Positions 24,039-36,023 are shown, counted from the first letter of the stretch. The stretch: 64,000 nucleotides of DNA from Chalciporus piperatus (GCA_038093975.1 JBBPTG010000023.1:62001-126000), one strand, 5' to 3'. Translations and numbers: made by a program. Notes: generated by a model from the letters alone, not told the origin.

Positions 24039-27000
24039 ATGGCAAGCACCCTATTCCAATTCTACGTAGATGATGATTCCCCGGAGATTGCCTACTTTCC
24101 ATTCGTGAACCTCGAGCCTAGCCCCAACATCACAGATGGCTGGCAGTTGTTGTATACAGGTTCAGGCGCTGCTACAGGTCCTGGCCAGGTGGGAGTGGGT
24201 GCCAGCTATCACTATACCTCGCTCAATGGCGCAAGCTTCTTGATCACCTGGAATGGTATGTATCCACCTCCTTCTGGAACATAGGCGATCGCCACAGCCT
24301 CGCTGATGCATCATTCGCGCCCCAGGCACGGGTATCGATCTCATGGGCAACGTTTCCAATGCACTCTACAATGTCACGCTGGACGGGATTCCAAACACTT
24401 CTTATTCGAGCGACCCTGCGAACACTGTCCTTGCTTCGTTTAATGACCTGGATAACACGAACCACTCACTATTGTTGACGACGATCATCACGAACACATC
24501 TTCTCCCAATGCCTTCTTGACGTTTGACGAGGCACGCATCACATATACCCCTCCAGCAGACTTCACCAAGTGAGTAGTTATTGCTGTAATAGTGATTGTC
24601 CAGAGGTGTTAATTTGCTTGGGCGCGACTCCATCGACGACGATTGTTTGATTAGCACTACATCTACTACTCAAGCAATCAGTGATTCTAGCATTGCTTTC
24701 ATGGGACTATGGAACTATGTAGCAGATAGCACCGGAAATTCCATGCATGTCTCAAATACTGCCGGTGACCGTGCGCAGACTACGTTTCTAGGCAAGCCTT
24801 TCAGTTCCCTTGCCGACAGGCAGTGGCTGATATCCCCGGAATATTCTGCAGGCTCCGCGATCACAGTCTACGGGCTTACATCTTCGTACTCCGGAAAATT
24901 CACTGTGACGCTAGATAATGTTACGACCAGCCTATCGGCCCAGTCCTCATATAACAACTCGGACACATTGCTATTTTACGCCACCGAGCTCTCTCAGGAT
25001 ATGCCTCACCAGCTCACTGTAACCAACCTAGAAGATAGAACTCTTGCCTTACGGGCAGATGGTATGAATATCACTTTCTTCGGCAATGGAATAATGTATG
25101 TGATTTTTCGGCGGTATTTTTAATCGAGCTGACTATTGTACTGTAATGAAGCCTTACCAGCTCGTCGGAAAGCAGTTCAACCCCGGCAGGCACTATTGCG
25201 GCGATTGTCCTCGCTATCGTCCTGTTCTTGGTCCTCTGTGGCATTATTTATTTTGCCTGTTACAGGCGGCGGAAAGCTCGCGCTAACCAACGGCGCGACC
25301 CCGCTCAGACTAGAGAGTGGGATAATAACGAGAAGGCTGATCTCGATGTCGATCGCGTCGTCGACATAAGTCCAACTCCTGGAGAAGAGTTGGAGACAGC
25401 GAGCCTCAGCACCAGCAAGGGTTACGGTTTCGGTCTTGGCCTACGCCGTGGGTTCCCCTTTGCTTACCGCAAGGGCAAGTTGGGAAGCAGCTCTAGCGGA
25501 AGGTCGCGCAACGGAAGTGGTCCCCGGACAGAATCCCACCCCATGACTCCCCGACACGACCGCGACGAGAAACGATTTTCCGTAAACACGTTGACTGAAG
25601 ATCTTCCTGTCTTCTACCATGCACCCGAATCGGAAAAACTTGCTCCTGCGTGGTCCAATCCCGTCGCGCACATGTCACCCCCCTTCAAACACAGCGATTT
25701 TTACAAAGAACAACATGGGATTTCGCTTCCCGGACTACATAGGGAGCCGATGAAATCTATTGACGACAACTGTGACGACGACACTGATGGGAAGACCCTC
25801 ACTTCCCGTCAAAACGAAGCCCTCGCGGCTGCCCTTTCCCTCAGCCCAAGAACTTCCGAGGCACCTACAGGCGTTGATGCAATGGATCCAAATCCAGAAA
25901 CTCACAACGACTCGGGAGTTAGATGTCCAGACACCCAATTTCTTCAAGTGCGGGACACGAGCCCGTTTAGGCTAGATGTATCTGCAATTTTGGGGTCTCC
26001 CAAGGACAGTCGCGATTCCAAGAGGAACAGTGGGAGTGGCAGCAGCACATGGTCAAGAGTGCGCGCCAGACTTTACCGGAAAGCTCACAGGGACGATGGC
26101 AGACAGATTGACGGGCATGAGACGTCCAGTTCTTCCGGACCAGAATCTGTACCCGTGGTAATGCTCGAGTCCGGATCTGCTCAACCACCAAGCGAAACAG
26201 CGCCCGCCTCGGGAACATACTCATTCCTAGACTTCGCATCTTCACGTGCTTCTTTACCGCAGCATTCGAAGACCACCGTCAGCTCTACTGACGCGGAAAC
26301 CGGGCATGGGACCAGAGAGACTCGAGCTTGGAGCGAGAACACTTCCATTAAGATGGTACGGATAGAGCGCTCCCGGGATGACATGGCAGCTCTAAAACCA
26401 GATGCACCGTCAACCGCGTCCGCTGGTTCCAACATGGGGACACCATCAGACAACTCGGGCGGTCACACACATCCAGATTCTCCAACCACACACGCCAATG
26501 GCTCTTCACCATTCCCATTTCCCATAACTATCACCCCGTCGACACACTTGCCTCATCCTTACAACTACGTTCCTGAACGCCACACTACACCGTCCCCACC
26601 GCCGTCTGCGAACGCACAACAACACCTGTTGCAGGTTCCTCCAACCTGGCCGCGCCCAATCAGCGAGGCCAACTCAACAACGGAGAGCGTTCCGATCTCT
26701 GTTTCCGAAATTCACTTCAGGCATAGCTTCTCTGACTATGGTGGACTCGATTCCCGACGAGCCAGCGCTGCCTCCGCTCTCCCTCCACACCCCCCGCTTC
26801 CTCACCGTGACAGTTCCCAAGGAAGCACGCCCACATACTCTCCTCCACCCCCATATATCGTGCAACGTGTACTTGGGTTGCCAGTGACACCCCTTAGTCC
26901 TGTCTCACCTCCTGCGGCACCGGATAGCCCGACAAGCACCGTGACTGCTTCACCCTCCGGACGGCCCGGGACTGCACCTTCTCGCATCGGTTCACTTTTG

Positions 27001-27099
27001 GGCCCACGACCAAAGCCGCGTCCATCAACCGCTGGGTCCGTTCGAGGTACAACGGCCCCACAATTACCCATAGGGCGGAACATACGAAGTCCACGATGA
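24039..27099 (+). CDS. Single-pass transmembrane protein with glycosylation-rich ectodomain
   Basis: Exons are 24039-24255, 24326-24569, 24655-25095 and 25161-27099; 946 residues. Residues 1-305 form two repeated beta-rich segments with many N-x-S/T sites (NIT, NVS, NVT, NTS, NHS, NNS). A hydrophobic helix at about 309-335 (GTIAAIVLAIVLFLVLCGII) is followed by a basic stop-transfer stretch (YRRRKAR). The remaining 600 residues are a disordered Ser/Pro/Thr cytosolic tail with a late proline-rich motif (YSPPPPYIV). No N-terminal signal peptide is visible; the protein begins directly with the ectodomain. Comparable proteins are common in Agaricomycetes and of unknown function; a surface sensor or wall-stress role is only a guess. 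Confidence 0.75.
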
Positions 27100-27483
27100 C
27101 CGATGACCTCCAATGACAGATAACTCGCGTACGACAATCTCATATCTCACAGCATTTTTTTGGTTGGCACACGATATACCAGATATACCCATGCTATCCG
27201 TGTTTTTGTTGTACTTGTCGTGCTTGTCGTACCTTTCATTTTGTTATCTGCGCGTCGCCCTCGTTCTCTCGCATATCTACAGTTGTACTATACTTGCATC
27301 GCATCTTTAACAAACAGCCGGTTGCCTTACCCCCACATGACAATGATGACATGCACTGCCAAAGGATTGCTGACTGGGACCTGATCTTGCCTGACCGACC
27401 TTGTTTGAGAATATCCATTATAGAATGATGGTGGCGTTTTTGCCATTGAGAAATCATACGTCCGATAACAAATATATTTATCT
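27100..27483. other. Intergenic between convergent genes
   Basis: About 380 bases, AT-richer than its surroundings, between two stop codons. It is probably both 3' UTRs. Confidence 0.45.
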
Positions 27484-30400
27484 CTATGATGGTGGTTGCG
27501 TATCTCTTCGTAGTCCGAAAGTTACGAAGCGTCTAATGTCGGAGAACACCTCGCGCTTTTGTCCGGGTTCGCTTCCCTTGACGCCTCCATCAGCACTTGA
27601 CCCAGTTGGTGGCCCGCTCAATGGCGGCGATGTCAACGCCCCAAATACGCTCTCTGCACCCGAAGCCGAAGCCAACGGGAGCGTGATACGGCTTGTGGCT
27701 GGGCTACCGACCGCTAAGCTGAGTGGGGGATCCATATCTAAAGATGAAAGGAACGAGGTGGTCTCAAGATCCGTCTTCGTGCTCGTGATGGTCAGGAATG
27801 AGTCAAGGAGGCTGTTCTGCTCTGTTTTCGGAACGCCCTTGAGGTCGAGGATCTGGTGATTTCCGGAGAAACGTGAACTGCGGCTCCTTGTCACGTAACA
27901 CACACAGGCTGCAGACTGACCTTTTGGAAATTAGAGAAGGAAGCATCGCCGATGACAAGCGTATAATTGAGAATGAAACCTTCAGGCGGGTCCTGGTTCA
28001 ACCGACCAGTTTAGCCCCGATCAGCATTGTCGTGTATATGGAAGGACTTACGACTGGCGTGATGATGACCTTAAGCAGTGCCTCTAAGCGCGTGGTAACC
28101 TTTGTTAGGCTGCGCGTATAACTCCATTTTAATAGATTAGCCTCCCGTGCAATTGTCTATGAAACGGATGCAATGTACCTGGTTGTAGAGAGTGCTTCTC
28201 CAGGTAACTTCAAGAGACATGATTTGATGACACCGAGATCAATAAGCAGCTGTGTTGTGTCCTTGTTAGAATAATATTGTCGTCAGCAGACCAGAACGCA
28301 AACCTGCTCGGCTCCTATCTCTCCCAATGGTCGGCTCCTCACGAGAGCATTCGTGAACCGGGTCAATAGAACCCTGTGGCGACGTCACATTCTTCGCTCA
28401 GGAAATTGATTTTAATTCTGTACTCACCCCGAAGCTTTGTCAAAGAAATTTCTTAGAAATTTCTTCTGTTCCACCAAAGGTATGAGCAACTCGGCTAATT
28501 GTTCGGTAGCTTGTGCGAGATCGTCAATGTATGGCGACTGTCCAGATACTTGGTTTATGGCACTCCAATTGACTCGGGACATAGTATTCAATGCACCATC
28601 ACAAGCTGATTCGAGTTCGCGAAGCTGTATGTTGATCGCCGCGGAAATGACACTGACGATTGCTCATTCAGCAAGGTCGGAGACTTTATTCCGATGGCAT
28701 ACCTCATGAAAAGATCTCGCTCAGCTTGCAATGTGACCTTTTCTTGGAATTTCTCGTTTATTTTCTCCTTGATCTTTGCCTCCAGCTAACATACGTCAGC
28801 CATTGGTTTGGTGTAGAGCCAAAAGACACATGCCTCTCCAGCAGTCGTTTGACAATAATCGGCCGTGTTTATGAGTAAACATGCTTGCTGAAGCTCAGCA
28901 TTGTCATATCTTGAGTCCATTGACTTCCGCGGTGGGGGAAGAGACCTAATTCACCCAGTGTATGAGTATCACGAGCTGCCATAGTTCACTATTGTTTCTC
29001 ACCGCTTCAATCTTGGTGATAGTACATCCTCTGAACGAATGTCAGTATCAAGGCAATCTCACAGACGATCGACAGACCAGCATAGATCTTCAACCATTTC
29101 TTCTGCACCCTGCATAGATCAAACAAAGCCTGACCGGTCGAAAGTTTGGCACATTGCTCCAGGCTCTGAGCATAGAAATAGAACAACTCTGTCGACGAGG
29201 GAAGTACAACTGGAATCGGTTCAGGCTCGTCAGCGGTGGAGATGGAATCTCGAGGCGTGGAGGGAATAGGTTTGGACGATGTGTCAACAGAGCTGCGAGC
29301 CTTGGCACCACGGTGTAGGGCCAGCATATCAGCAAGTGCCCTGATGGGGGGGGTGAGACATGAGTACAACCCAAAGGTCGACTGAACAGCTTACTTGTCT
29401 TGGGCGTCGACAAACACCCCGAGATGGGGTTCAAAGGCGGAGGACATGGATTGCACCTGCGACGTAGGAGGCGACGCGTTTTTCAGTATCTCATCGACCT
29501 GGAGAGAATATTAGTATAGCAGCCCGAAATCTACGTGCAGAACACCAACAGGAGTGGCCCATTTCTTTGACATTGATGACTCAAGCTCCGTTGTTTGCTG
29601 CAGTGTTTCAAGGAGCAACTTGACGGTCAGCGATTGCCCGGCTTTCGACAGCAACGTTGAGAGGTCATCCCTGGCGAAGGATCATTCATCAATGATTGGC
29701 AGCACGGGACTTCGACTGAACTCGGTCTTACCTTGTTATGGACACAAACTTGGCAAAAAGCCACCAACCGACCCGCCACTCTACAGGAAAGGCTCTCCCG
29801 ATCTCAGTTTCGTGAGAGGTTAACAGCCGTCTAAACCAAGCAAATCGTCTCGCGATGTTGTCAAGATGACCCGCTTCATCGCTTGCTCGGAAGATACGAC
29901 GGTATTCTTTGAGCTCAAGAGCAGCATACCGGTCAATGAGCTGAATCCGAACGTCAGGGCCAAGCACGTCCACGACGGCACAGGCGTCCGTGATATGGCT
30001 AGTCCTGTAAGGCTTGGAGGGATCTTGAAGGAAGCTGGTGTATTGATGTTTCAGGGAGTTCGGTGTAGACACGAGAGGTCAGCACGCACAATGAATCGAA
30101 CTCAGCGTCAAGTTGAGTTCGGAGTTCTCCTTGAATCTGTTGTATTCGTCTCCAAACCTGCATGATACGATTGATGGAAGTGTATGATTTGAACGAGACA
30201 GAGAGTTGTTTCACAGCCTAAGTAATGGTGCGAGTCAATAACCTCAAGGAACAATGTCTCCAGTTTACCTACAGCTAAGGAATGCACGACATCCGCATAC
30301 CTCTTCTCCTTCACCTGATCCTCCAATTGAGTAAGAGCATTCACTGTGAACAAACAAGCCGTTAATGCGCGCAGTCGATTGTGGATGAACTACTCACCTA

Positions 30401-30961
30401 GCATTTGAAGCCGCTTCAATGTTGTCATGCTCAGGATGAGGTTCTTTTTCGCGAGATCGAGGGCTTGTATATCTTTTGTGATGTTGCGCACTACAGCCTC
30501 TGATTCCGACGCTTTCTCCCGTATGCGCGACATTTGCCCGAGAAGGTCCTGCGTAAGAATGGGATGAATCACCACCACTCATGCGGATGGAAAGCTATCT
30601 GTACCGAGATCATTTCTTGAATGAGCTGCATTTTGCTTGGGTCCTGGTCCCGTTTCAGAGCTCCTTGAAGTGAAGTGATTTCGGCCTGAAGCTTGCGTTC
30701 ATCTTGGGCGAGCTTGGCCTGAACGGCTTCCAAGCGGCTGAGTGAAGCCTCTGTGATTTCCCACATTACGAGGTAGATACAAGATGGATGGATGGAATAC
30801 ACACCATCCGGGAAGAGCTGATTCAGGATGTCGACGGGATTGAAGTTGTTCGAGAGGTCGTCGAGAGGATCGTCATTCTGGTCTGGTTTCAGTTCCAAGA
30901 CGCGTTGTATCGCTAAGACCAGTTCTTGTGGCAGCTCCGCGTCCGCATGGCGTTTCTGCAT
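27484..30961 (-). CDS. VPS53: VPS53, GARP/EARP tethering-complex subunit
   Basis: Eighteen exons on the minus strand: 30805-30961, 30605-30750, 30398-30548, 30273-30343, 30090-30217, 29732-30034, 29550-29670, 29395-29498, 29078-29340, 29003-29030, 28834-28945, 28703-28785, 28428-28652, 28304-28373, 28179-28249, 28052-28121, 27921-27992, 27484-27852; 847 residues, all phases consistent. Family landmarks are FNPVDILNQLFPDE near residue 45, VRNITKDIQALDLAKKNL, RFAWFRRLL, CLLINTADYC, SACDGALNTMSRVNW with QSPYIDDL, and FQKILDLKGVPKTEQ near the end. GARP tethers endosome-derived vesicles to the trans-Golgi network. The start is the ATG at 30961; the frame extends upstream only from a TTG. The intron at 28786-28833 begins with GC, and the intron at 28122-28178 appears to end in GAG. 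The tail after about residue 750 is low complexity. Confidence 0.93.
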
Positions 30962-31211
30962 TGGTTGACGACGACTCGAACGTCGAGGAATGAGCTCGAG
31001 ACCAAGTCGAGTGGTGTCCAAGTTACTACGTGGTAGTACGTTCTGTCCTATTCAAGTCCTAGTGCTTGGCGCTAATCAATCCGCCTAATTGGGATGACTT
31101 GGTCCTTGGTGTATTGGCATGGTCCAACAGGCTCCATTCAGTTCGTAAACTGAGCTGGGACATTTAATAATCATCAAGTGAGTCTCTCTCTCTTTCATCC
31201 AGATATTCAGG
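30962..31211. promoter_or_regulatory. Bidirectional promoter, VPS53 / Yippee gene
   Basis: The two start codons are 250 bp apart and point away from each other, so both promoters must share this stretch. No specific motif is claimed. Confidence 0.5.
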
Positions 31212-31893
31212 ATGGCCTCCCTTGGTGACTTCATAGTTTCATTCTCTCTCGCAAACCCACCAATCGCTGACCCGCCTGAGTTGCCCGAGCTAGATTTCCT
31301 CGGGCAGCTAGCCCCATCCTCCATGGCAGACGTAACCTCGAACTCGAAGACTCAAGTTATTTCAACGTTCCAGGACCATCCTAGATTCATTTGTGCAACA
31401 TGCTCTGCAGTTCTCGTACGCGGTAAAACCCCCTGACTGTGGGCGTATGATCACACGACCTATAGGCTCTCCAGGACGAACTGATTAGCAAGTCTTTCTC
31501 TGGACGAGAGGGAAGAGGATTGTGAGTCTTGTGATTAGATAGCGAACCATTCACGTCTCACTCCCTCAAGCCTGATGCATTCTGCTGTGAATGTCAGACT
31601 CGGGAAGAAGGAGGATCGACCACTCCTGTAACCCTCATTTATTCCGCGCATGTTGAACTCCTCACGAGATCCCCAGAACTGGTGTGCACACAGTTGCGGA
31701 CGTGTTTTGCGTTGGATGCAACGATCGTGTAGGCTGGTACTATCATAAAGCGTCTGACCACACTCAGAAATACAAAGAAGGTGAGTTGTAACGAGAATTC
31801 CGGCTTCCACAAGTAACATGTTTATCGCCAGGGAAATATTTGCTCGAGCGAGAGAAACTAGTGAAAGAGAATAACTGGAAGCTGGACAATTAG
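31212..31893 (+). CDS. Yippee-family zinc-binding protein
   Basis: Exons are 31212-31415, 31466-31521, 31571-31627, 31677-31780 and 31832-31893; 160 residues. The Yippee domain covers about residues 58-150: the zinc ligands CATC and CVGC, with SAVNVRLG, TGVHTVADVFC, DRVGWYYHKA and KYKEGKYLLE between and after them, all in family order. The first 55 residues are an extra, poorly conserved N-terminus. Yippee folds resemble the cereblon/MsrB zinc fold; cellular roles are poorly defined. Intron 2 (31522-31570) ends in AAG, and the Yippee reading frame is restored only with that site. Confidence 0.9.
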
Positions 31894-32039
31894 TACTCAG
31901 TGAGTTGGTTAACGTCCCTCTCTCCCTTCCAGTTGGGTATAGCTCAGCTTCCAGGCTGCAGGGACTATGTGTATGGATATGATTGTGACCACCCTTGGGA
32001 CTCCTGTTCTGCGAGCGAAATCATGCTACATTGCGTATC

Positions 32040-32345
32040 TTACTCCCTTGTAATATCTCTTCGTGGATATACGACTAAGATAACCCATGGGTCCTAAAGT
32101 TCTCTTAGCAGGGCTGTTAGAGGGTAAGTTGAAGGGAGACGCGGTATATCTGACTTTTCAGGAACCAAATCCCGAGGGCGGTCAAGGATATACTTCAGCA
32201 ACAAACCCACGCGGGTTCGCTGAAAGAAGGAGGACTATTGCAGGGTCGATCTCTGTCACTAAGCCGGAGTGTTGGCTCGCAAGAATCCGAACAGACCCGC
32301 CAGCGAGCCTTCCCACTCTCTACACTGATGCTAGGCTACTTTGAC
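32040..32345 (-). pseudogene. Decayed fragment of the adjacent GNAT acetyltransferase gene
   Basis: The segment at 32110-32320 aligns base for base with about 32755-32975 inside the neighbouring intact gene, with many substitutions and small indels. Shared landmarks are the gggtaaattgag-type stretch, tctgtcac and ccgaacagac. The minus-strand reading frame is broken, so it cannot encode the protein. Outer limits are approximate; weak similarity may reach about 31980 and 32450. Confidence 0.72.
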
Positions 32346-32535
32346 CTAGCCTTGCTTGGCCAGTTTGAAACAGCCAGTAACTCACTAACACGACTTTGGC
32401 CACAGGGCACAAGTAGAACCACCCTATACGCTCGAGAGGGCCAGTGTGATCGTAGGATATGTTTTACAACCGAGGAACCTTTATGTGTTCTAAATCTAAT
32501 TCTCCATGGCCCATTGAAAGGTATCCTATCATAAG

Positions 32536-33309
32536 CTATGGTTCCCTCGCAAAAGCACGTTCGACGAGCTCCCTACCACCGTCTTCCCAATCGTCCCAGC
32601 ACAACGCCCACTCATTACTATCTCTTCCTCGTAGACCATCCCCTGCGTCCCCTGCCCTCGCATCCACACCTACTTTCTGGTATCCCTCAACGACCGGCAA
32701 GACATATTTCCATCTCATCACACCCTCCATCTTGAATCCCATTCGTTTTGCAAGGTTGTTCGAGGGTAAATTGAGCGGCGATGCAGCCCATTTGACTTTT
32801 CGCAACCCAAGTCCGTTCGGAGGGAGGTCAAGGGTATACTTGAGCAACAATCCGACAGCATGAGAGCCGACGTGTGTTCGCTGGAAAGCGGGGAGAACGA
32901 TGGCAGGCCCGAGCTCTGTCACCAGTTTCGATTTGTCGGTCTCGTATAATCCGAACAGACCTGCGAGCGAGCCCTCCCATTCCGGGTGATTCGGGTCTGG
33001 ACGTGTGGTATCGATGGCGGCGAAGACGCAATGTCTACTATCCCGTCGAAACGTCTCGACGAGTCGAAGCAAGTCCGATGGATGTTCGAGAGGGATGGGC
33101 ATGTGCGCGTACATGGACTCATGCCCGCGAACACCCTCGATGTAGGCGGCGGCATGGATTTGAGGGACGAATGGGACAAGCCGCAGCTTCTCGGTGGATA
33201 GCACCGGTGGAACAGGGAGGACGTTGAAGTTGACATCGTATGGTTCTGGACCGTACAACTCATCCTCGCCGATTTGCGGTGGAGGCGTGTACTTATTGAC
33301 GAAAGCCAT
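32536..33309 (-). CDS. GNAT-family N-acetyltransferase (RimJ/RimL-like)
   Basis: This is a single-exon gene of 257 residues, starting at ATG 33309. The pattern fits GNAT acetyltransferases of the RimL type: the N-terminal strand LSTEKLRLVPF, the mid strand WEGSLAGLFGLYE, the cofactor-loop region GPAIVLPAFQRTHVGSHAVG, then WAASPLNLPSNNLAKRMGFK, where a C-terminal Asn/Leu-rich segment typically follows. It transfers an acetyl group from acetyl-CoA, and the acceptor is unknown. It is intronless while most neighbours have introns. A broken partial copy lies about 190 bp downstream. Confidence 0.82.
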   Translation of the reverse strand: MAFVNKYTPPPQIGEDELYGPEPYDVNFNVLPVPPVLSTEKLRLVPFVPQIHAAAYIEGVRGHESMYAHMPIPLEHPSDLLRLVETFRRDSRHCVFAAIDTTRPDPNHPEWEGSLAGLFGLYETDKSKLVTELGPAIVLPAFQRTHVGSHAVGLLLKYTLDLPPNGLGLRKVKWAASPLNLPSNNLAKRMGFKMEGVMRWKYVLPVVEGYQKVGVDARAGDAGDGLRGRDSNEWALCWDDWEDGGRELVERAFAREP

Positions 33310-33652
33310 GGTGAGGCTGGTACTAGGTTGTCTGGTCTTGGGAGCGACCGTCTTCCCAGGTAAGGTAAGTATAAGAAAGGACGTACGGGGATAGATGACT
33401 CACCTGGCCACCGTTCTCTCCAGCAGAAAAAGAAATTCCGGTATCTCTTGACCCGTCTGATCGATCCTTGTGTCTGTCAGCCTGAGACTTCCGTCATATC
33501 CACCTGTCTGAAATTAGAGACAGGGGTTATATTTCCATTTTTGACATCCAAATTGACAGCTTCAGAATCACATCCTTCAGTGAGTCACGCTGTCTCGTTG
33601 ACCGTCCATCTATATGCTCATCGCCACGGATACCCTTCAAGAGCTATAGACC
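33310..33652. other. Intergenic, divergent promoter region
   Basis: About 340 bases between the divergent GNAT and zinc-knuckle genes. No further feature is recognised. Confidence 0.4.
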
Positions 33653-34714
33653 ATGACCCGCATCACAAACTTTGGCAGAAAACGCAAGTACGTCGAAGCA
33701 GGTTTTGCAACAGAACCATCGTCAGCGTCAAATGAGCACCCACCACCTGAAGTGAAAACTGCAGATGGTACAACACCCGATTCTCATGGAGATTCGACAC
33801 GCCCGAAGAAAAAGCGGAGAGGGGCGAAGAGGATGAAAAAGAATAGCGACGATGGCCAAAAACCCGATCAGTCTGAGCCAGCTGGAGAGACTGGCGCAGA
33901 GGATAAGGGAGAGGGACCATCTTCTGCCCAGAAGAAGACCAAGTTCGTGAAAAAGGACGGCAGACCAAGGAGTAGGTGCCGCATCGTATGTCCTAGCATG
34001 GGGGTTGATCTCTCTCGCCAGGTGTTGCCGTCAACGGATACGAGAAGCGCACGGAGAAACGTCGACAAAACCGAATCGCAGATCGTCAAACTGATACGAT
34101 ATGCTTTGCATGTCGCGAAAAGGGTCATGCTGCGAAGGACTGTCCCAGAGCCGCCGGTGAAGGGGAGGGCGGCAAAAGCCAGAAGAACGTCAATAGTTCA
34201 GTCGGGATGTGTTATAGGTCCGTGATAATTCGTCCAACCCCATCTCTTACTAACGATATGTAGATGCGGCTCGACGACACACACACTATCTCGTTGCAAG
34301 CATGCCGAGGATCCTCACAATCCCCTTCCCTTTGCTTCGTGCTTCGTCTGTTCAGGAAAGGGCCATCTCGCTTCATCCTGTCCGCAAAACAAAGAGAAGG
34401 GCATATATCCAAATGGAGGGAGCTGTAAACTGTGTGGCGAGAAAACGCATCTGGCAAAAGATTGCGAACTTCGGAAGAAAGACATGTCGGGGACAACGGC
34501 GACGGCCATGTTTGGGACTGGGAAGGATGCTGGTGCAGATGAAGATGACTTCCATACGTTCAAGCGCAAGAACACAGAAGTCTCTAAGGACGAGAAGAAG
34601 GCTGAACAACAGAGAAAACAGCTCGAGGTAAAAACTGGATTGCACACGGGAATAGTGAAAGCATTCGGTAAAAACCATGCTTCTAGCAAACCAAAAAAAG
34701 TCGTTGTCTTTTGA
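33653..34714 (+). CDS. Zinc-knuckle CCHC protein, ZCCHC9-like
   Basis: Exons are 33653-33971, 34022-34217 and 34264-34714; 321 residues. After a Lys-rich, nucleolar-type N-terminus come four zinc knuckles of the form C-x2-C-x4-H-x4-C: CFACREKGHAAKDC, CYRCGSTTHTLSRC, CFVCSGKGHLASSC and CKLCGEKTHLAKDC. Their spacing and the intervening PLPFA and GIYPNGG match ZCCHC9 of animals and its yeast relatives, which are nucleolar RNA-binding proteins linked to rRNA maturation. The first intron uses GTAGGT and the second GTCCGT as donors; both are needed to keep the knuckles in frame. Confidence 0.88.
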
Positions 34715-34870
34715 CGGATCTTGTATACGCGATCTGTCCAATCGAAGCATGCTTTCAAGTTTCCTCCCCTATTGTATTCCATGACCGTGAGTTGCGAGTA
34801 CTTCTCTCAAACTTGGGCGACTTCTCTTACGATCTCGTAGTTCTACGGATACACAATGTGAGACATAAAA

Positions 34871-35856
34871 CTAAAACTTCATTTGGGGGGAAAATTTATT
34901 AAAACCAAGTCCAAACGGGTTGGAAAACAACCGATCGACAAAGTCCACCGATTGTCTTCTCTCCTCCTCTTGCTTACGCCTTGCTATCGCCAAGTCTGGT
35001 GGATGTTAAGGACAGTTTTGCAAGGTCGGCAAACACTCACCCTCTTCAACACTCTCAACCTCTGACGAGCTCTGACGCTGCATTTCGGCGTTCCTTCTCT
35101 GACGGTCTTTCTTGTCCACTGCGCGGACGCTCCAACCAAAATCCAATTCAGGTTCCATGTTTTTCAGAGGACGCCGCTTGCATTTCCCCTTGGAGTTCGT
35201 AATACAGCGCACGATGCTACTTCCGTTAAACTGTGGTTCGACTTCCTGCACGTTGGTTGTATGCCATCCCTGATAACACGGGGGATGATGTTCCCACATC
35301 ACGTCACCTTGAATGAAGGAACCGCCAACGACGCGCGCACCACAACACATGGAAGGGTTAATAAGGTCCTGGACCCAAAGCTTGATGCCTTTTTCCCCGT
35401 CAAAGACATGAGGTGGTTGACAAGCCGTCGAATGATTGAATGTGTAGTTTGCGTGGCAGCGGACGCAATGCTTCACTTCGGAAGCAGCGTGACAGCAACA
35501 CCCACCACAACGACAGGTGCAAGGGTCGGAAGCTAGGGGAGTCTCGGGCTCTTGCTGCTCTTCCTCGTCTTCCTCGTCATCTTCAACTTCGCTGTCTTCT
35601 TTGGCTTCAGAGACTGAGGGCTTGTTCTCTTCCGGCGATGGGGAATCGGAACGTTTCTGCCTTTTGGCTTCCGGTTCAGATCCTTGTGGTCCAGCGAGCC
35701 CCTCTGGTGTGCTGGGCCCGGCCTCGTTCTCTGATGGTAGCTCGGATAGCTGGTGGTAAAAGCCAATGAGACGATGTCCCTAGTAATATTCCTAGGTTGA
35801 CTCGCCTCCGCCTCGTTTGGAGGAAGAGTACGCTTTCCCGAGCGCGTTGTGGGCAT
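34871..35856 (-). CDS. Acidic, cysteine-rich protein of unknown function
   Basis: The last exon is 34871-34995 and the main exon starts at 35041; they are joined by a 45-nt intron with a CTTAAC branch-like site. The 5' part is unresolved: the likely start is ATG 35856 (MPTTRSGK), but no splice pair reaches the main frame cleanly (candidates lie at 35680-35780). The main exon encodes an acidic Glu/Asp run, then a dense cluster CTCRCGGCCCHAA, HCVRCHANYTFNH, INPSMCCGARVVGG and a basic Lys/Arg-rich end. The Cys/His spacing suggests zinc binding. I do not recognise the family. It is divergent from the aldo-keto reductase, with 167 bp between start codons. Confidence 0.5.
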
Positions 35857-36023
35857 TATAGTGGGCGTTGGGGTTGGGATGCTTGGTCGAGCTCCTGTCC
35901 CTCTTGTGAATTATATATTCTGATCGATAGGGGTCGATATGTTACCACGACAAGCTCAAGATCGTAAACTTGTGGCAGCGGTCGAAGTTGGCGTGAGACT
36001 GCGGAGCTTGTCATCTTCATCCC

